A DNA stretch of 64,000 nt from Quercus robur (Eukaryota; Streptophyta; Magnoliopsida; Fagales; Fagaceae): the NCBI RefSeq assembly GCF_932294415.1, contig NC_065536.1, positions 55,925,854-55,989,853 on the forward strand. The letters are read 5' to 3'. Positions 59,840 through 64,000 of this stretch are shown here, one piece after another. Below the pieces are notes generated by a model that searched no databases, was not told where the DNA came from, and was given only the letters and a program-made list of their open reading frames with translations. The position numbers were made by a program, and so were the translations under genes. Each line of letters opens with the position of its first letter. Within the stretch, counting starts at the first letter, position 1.

Positions 59840-60352
59840 ATTTCCCCTTTTCTTTGGGTATGGTTTACCTTTGATGGAGGCTTATCATAGACGCTTGTGT
59901 GAGGGATCAGGGAACATTATTTACTATTCCACTCATGGTTTATGAAATTTTCACTGGCTAACTAGCTCTTTTATGTGATACATACGCTGTGTATGTCATA
60001 AGATCTTGCTTCATCCTGAATCAATCAATATCCAATCAATCTTTCTCAAAAAAAAAAAAAATAAATAAATAAATAAATATCCAATCTGAATCTTACACTA
60101 GCTTGGTTTACTGCAAAGCAAGGAAAAAAAAAATTCAAATTTTTTCTGTCTTTTTGTTAGTAAATAAAAGGGGGGGGGGGGGGGGAAGACAGAGAGAAAA
60201 TAAAATAATTATAAAAATAAAATCCTTAGAGATCCTCCAAAAAAAAAAAAAAAAAACCAGAAATATAATTGCAACAATAGAAGTTATTCAAAAGTATCTT
60301 TTCTTAGGCTTTTCCACATAACCAAAAGAGATGTCATGTGTAATTGAAACAT

Positions 60353-60387
<35 letters not shown>

Positions 60388-61380
60388 AACAATTCAAACT
60401 ATACCACTTTGCGTGCAGTGTCTCTTTGTAAATTCACCAAATATATGGAAAATTGGAATTCGACAAGTTTGTTATAAGATTTGACATTTATTTTATTTTT
60501 TTATATATATAATATGTACCTACTTTACTTTAGCCAGACGCATCTTGATCTGAATAGACTTTGATTATATTTTTGAATTAATGAGCCGGGTCATTGAAAA
60601 GAAAAGCCAAGAATAATACTAGTAGTAATTAAGGTACGCACAAAATGCCATTGACTTAAGACTATGCCATCATTTTTGCTTTGTCCATTTAGCGACAAAT
60701 CGGTAGTCTAATACACGTATTCCACCATTATTGACCAAAATTAACTTGCTCTCAACTCCAACCCATGATTTTGAAACACATGTGACAGGGCTGCATATTC
60801 TTTCTACTCGATGGAACAGAACACGACTGTTTGTTACTATTTGCTAATGAGACATGACATTTTCTTTTTTTCTTTTTTGTAACAAGACATTACTGGTGAC
60901 TAAACGAGTTCAAACTTCAAACTCTTCTTTTTATGCAGTTTTTTTAGTTTCATATTCATATTCGTTAGTCAAATTTAAATTAGGTGGAATCCTCTTTGGT
61001 ATTCAGCCACTATCAAAGCAGAGAAATCAGACAATTTCGTCCCATGACATGACATGACATGTTAAGAGGACTTTTTTTTTTTTTTTTTTTTTTAGTAAAA
61101 TAAAGTTAAAAAAAAAAAAAAGATTTCTTACAAATTAAGTGAAATAATATGTCAAACAAAAAGGTAAAAATGTGTTAATTGCTTCAAGGAATTATCATGA
61201 CAGATTTGAGAGGACGCATCAGGTAAATATTTTATGAATTTGTTATCAAATATTACAAATTTCTTGCACACATCTAAAGATGTGAGATGCCCATTATTGG
61301 ACTTAGACGCCTATGCTTAATGCATACTTTACGCATTATATTAAAGGGAGATATCATTTGATGAGCAAGATTGAGATTTC
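59840..61380. other. AT-rich spacer, no gene
   Basis: Poly-G at about 60171-60185, (TA)n at 60356-60383, and long T and A runs near 61070-61125. The open frames here are low-complexity. Confidence 0.5.
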
Positions 61381-61385
61381 TTTAG

Positions 61386-61765
61386 GTTGTCCACGAGTCG
61401 ATTTGAGTTAAGTTTATGCCCAACTTACAACTGACTAGGCCAAATTGGATGGAGAAATTTTGGACCCACCACAAACCGATGAGAGAGTTAGATTGGATTG
61501 GTTAAATTACGTGTCAGGTGACAGTTGGTTCAATAAAAACCGACAATGACAAAGCAACACTTGAAATTCTTCGAATTTGTTGGTTTTCATAGTCAGGTTG
61601 GGTGACTCAAGTTTTGAAGGAGTAAACCAGCCACCTGACCTATTCTGAGGGTGGGGCCCCACCGTCAACTGCTAGAGTAGTCTATTCTTACAGTTCAAAT
61701 CTAATCAGGTGTGATATGTCAGTTGGTAATGGATTGGGTTACCAGGTGGCTTGGACACCCTAAAT
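61386..61765. mobile_element. possible MITE
   Basis: 'ttaggttgtccacgagtcga' at the left and the reverse of 'ggcttggacaccctaaattt' at the right share the 'agg.tgtcca' core. The interior is GTTGG/CCAAC-rich. The ends are only partly matched. Confidence 0.4.
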
Positions 61766-61873
61766 TTCATTAAAAACAAACACCAAATACGAGTTACAAC
61801 TTATGACACAAGAGATGCCATTTGATACTACTTAGTACATATGGTTAACATTCACACGGAAAGGTGAGAAACT

Positions 61874-62028
61874 AAGGGGATGTTCGGTACATGCACTTAA
61901 AAATTGAAAACATATATTTGACAACATGTGTAGAAATACATATAAATGAAAAAGTGTATAGAAATACATGTAATGTTGTTTAAAAATTGAAAACATGTGA
62001 TCAAGTGGGTGTACCAAACGGGACCTAA
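61874..62028. mobile_element. MITE
   Basis: 'ggggatgttcggtacatgca' pairs with the reverse of 'gtgggtgtaccaaacgggac'. 'aaaattgaaaacat' and 'gtagaaatacat' occur in both halves. About 155 bp, hAT-like ends. Confidence 0.6.
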
Positions 62029-62327
62029 GTGCCTTAATAGGATCCCAACAAATATGTGTGATAATTCACATCAATAACAAATTATTTCACAAGAAACATT
62101 ATGCTAAAGCAACAAACATATTATAATTTAGTGGATAGGTTCATACACATTAAAATATTCATAAAAGCAACAACAGAATTGTCTTGAACACATCCCATAA
62201 TATTTTCACTTGTGTCTGGCTACATCCTATTTGACCAGTACTTGCTCCAAACAAAATAAAACAGTTAACCTAGATAGACATTCACATTTGGTAAAACAAA
62301 CTTCTGCTCACTTGCAGCCCCCATTCA

Positions 62328-62413
62328 TTAAGTGTTATCATTCCTCTCCAGAGCTGCAAAAAAGTGGATATGTGAGTGCCAATAGAGCCATAAGAATTCC
62401 CCTAAACTGAAAT

Positions 62414-62452
<39 letters not shown>

Positions 62453-62561
62453 GAGAGAAGGATTACTGTTGTAATTAAGAAGCTTCTCAATGAGGTCAAC
62501 ATGAGTCATAAGCATTCGCCTGCAGCAGTATCGGACCAACCCCAATCCATCAAGTGCATCT
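62328..62561 (-). CDS. RPB10: RNA polymerase subunit RPB10 (RPABC5), last two exons
   Basis: RPB10 is the small zinc-binding subunit shared by nuclear RNA polymerases. Exon 62561-62467 follows GTATGCAG and reads [20 protein letters not shown], then [11 protein letters not shown], which is the family's nearly invariant second half; the paired CC are zinc ligands. Its last base joins, across a GTAATC...TTTTTGCAG intron of 113 bp, to 62353-62328, giving TLERNDNT and TAA. The first half (with MIIPVRCFTCGK expected) was not found in the rest of the window and probably lies beyond 64000. The small intron carries the (GA)n microsatellite at 62413-62448. One change, DALDG where DALDA is usual, is mild. 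The frame is unbroken, so the gene may be functional. Confidence 0.8.
62413..62448. repeat. (GA)n microsatellite in the last RPB10 intron
   Basis: About 16 GA units then GGAGAGGAGAG, located between the donor at 62466 and the acceptor at 62354. On the transcript strand it is a pyrimidine-rich tract. Confidence 0.9.
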
Positions 62562-63310
62562 CTGCATACCACATAATTAAACATTAGTGCCACCAACTAA
62601 TATCAACTGCAAATTCATGTTTATAATCAAAACTAATACAAGGTAACACCGCCCACTACCTGTCAAGATCATGCTCCAAGAATTCAAAACTCAAGCATAT
62701 TTCTTAGCCGGTCAAATTGTATTTTTTAGTGTTTAATACTCAGAGAATACACATATACGTTCATAAGCACAGGAACAAATGACTTACAAAATTCAGCCAA
62801 TATTGATCAATAATGTCTATGGACCCAAACCAAATGCAAGTGCATACAAAATAAATAACCCCTTTCACATATGCTTTCAAATTCTCATAAATTTTGAGGT
62901 GCTTCTTCACTAAAAAATTTTCTTAACAGTCTCAAGCATTAAGTTTCAAAATCACAATTATAACTTACAGTGTCATAGACAAACTCGCACCATAATCACC
63001 CACAACTACACTACCATACGCTTAGAGATTCACATCACCAAATTTGTCTCAGTGATCAAAAAAGATTCACAACATATAGTCACCACCCTTATTTCCTTAT
63101 AAAAATTAACAATAGTAATAGTCAGCACTCTTATTTTCTTGATAATTCATATTTTTCATGGCACTAAGAACACAGATTTCAACTCAGAGCTATGCTGGCC
63201 TCATGGAAGCAGCACAACCCACACAACAGAACAGAACACAAACAAGACAAAGGTGTACAGAGTACAGACTGCACTTTCACAAACAACCAGAACAAAAGGC
63301 TGTTCTAACT
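62562..63310. other. probable upstream intron of RPB10
   Basis: Lies 5' of the recognised RPB10 exon on the minus strand. I searched both strands by eye for the CFTCGK and LLQADYTEG exons and found none, so it is probably intron. Confidence 0.4.
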
Positions 63311-63313
63311 TCA

Positions 63314-63560
63314 CTAACAATACTCAAAGCTATCTAAGAATACCCCAATTTGCACAGAGATCTTGCTTAGGATTGAGTTGTACGCTTTGCTGCTGCCCAC
63401 CATCCTACCCCTTACATCCCTTTTGATACCCTTAAAAATTAGTTCCTCAGTCTGAACCTCACGCCCATAGATTATGTTATTTCTTTGAATCCACAGGTGG
63501 TAAACTGTTGCCCACCAAGCCAATTTGCAGAATAAAGGCGATGTTAGTGGTGAACCAAGG
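63314..63560 (-). mobile_element. LINE (L1-like) ORF2 tail fragment
   Basis: PLTSPLFCKLAWWATVYHLW followed by IQRNNIIYGREVQTEELIFK and GIKRDVRGRM is the region just after the zf-RVT zinc motif of plant LINE reverse transcriptases (W-x-x-x-Y-x-x-W-x-x-R-N). It is short and lacks the reverse transcriptase core, so it is a fragment, probably inside the RPB10 intron. Confidence 0.7.
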
Positions 63561-64000
63561 TGAAAGTGATGTTACTCTAATCAAAACATGCCGTATTAGC
63601 CGTTGTGGAAAAAATAGTGAACAATATGGTGTCATAGCATTTTTCTTATGAAAATATTAAAGCTGCTATAACTATTACTACAAAAGGCTGACAAATTGAT
63701 ATTGCCAAGTGTCTTTTTCTCTTAATATATAGACAGTGGAAAACCTTAACCAAATGAAGCCTAAACTTTTGCTCCATTGGAGCATCAAAAGGTGAAGACA
63801 AGGGTTTGTCAAGAAAAAATGAGAGTAAGGGCTGTCAAGAGTCAACCCCACTATAACAGTAGGGATAACACTACCATTGGGTTTAGTGAAATCTAACTTA
63901 TGGCACTTTGCACTTGTTAGTTACAGACAATAGCTACTTATATTATTAAATCCTGAAGGAAACCTTAGGGGTAAAGAAAAGAGTTGTGAGTGCCTAAAAT
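63561..64000. other. no feature seen
   Basis: Ordinary AT-rich sequence without recognisable coding, up to the window end. Confidence 0.4.

Noticed and set aside
1-64000. CRISPR array or bacterial operon
   Set aside because: The tandem array at 29772 has no unique spacers, and everything else is plainly plant nuclear DNA.

Overview
The window is plant nuclear DNA. It is AT-rich, has short GT-AG introns, and is dense in LTR retrotransposon remains, Helitrons, MULE-like and hAT-like MITEs, LINE tails and SINEs. The recognised genes (a purine permease, the YABBY gene INNER NO OUTER, an RPB10 subunit, F-box genes, S-protein homologues) point to a woody eudicot. A Fagales tree such as oak or chestnut is my best guess, from recalled repeat style only; no species can be proved from the sequence.

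Four kinds of host locus are visible. (1) A purine permease (PUP) gene on the minus strand can be read as two matching exons, 34346-33633 and 22731-22387. They join in phase 0 across an intron of about 10.9 kb. That intron holds a 4.06-kb two-LTR retroelement, a Helitron with a 1.9-kb solo LTR inside it, a SINE and two MITEs. (2) A complete seven-exon INO-type YABBY gene lies at 52024-54168 (+) and encodes 212 residues. (3) The last two exons of an RPB10 (RPABC5) gene lie at 62561-62328 (-); its 5' exons were not found in the window. (4) Decayed host genes: an F-box/FBA gene (10376-11648, -), an F-box/LRR/FBD gene (47367-49890, +), two convergent S-protein-homologue relics (38172-38360 + and 38661-38985 -), and a locally duplicated family I cannot name (4574-7904).

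Layout: 1-4.1 kb, LTR relics, a short Helitron and a MITE; 4.1-7.9 kb, the duplicated unknown family with tandem repeats; 7.9-22 kb, F-box pseudogene, MITEs, a large foldback element, a solo LTR, a LINE tail and MULE-like elements; 22.4-34.3 kb, the PUP gene with its transposon-filled intron; 34.5-47 kb, solo LTRs, S-protein relics and AT-rich DNA; 47-50 kb, F-box/LRR relic; 51.9-54.2 kb, INO; 56.9-64 kb, LINE tails, MITEs, a reversed Helitron, a local duplication and RPB10.

The genes do not form a pathway; they are independent neighbours. At least five solo or edge-cut LTRs, three of them with exact 5-bp target duplications, stand against one two-ended element. This suggests frequent LTR-LTR recombination. 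I found no CRISPR array, tRNA or rRNA gene, and no plausible new multi-gene system. The most unusual points are the PUP intron, the retroelement repeat array that is open in all three forward frames, and the facing pair of S-protein-homologue relics.
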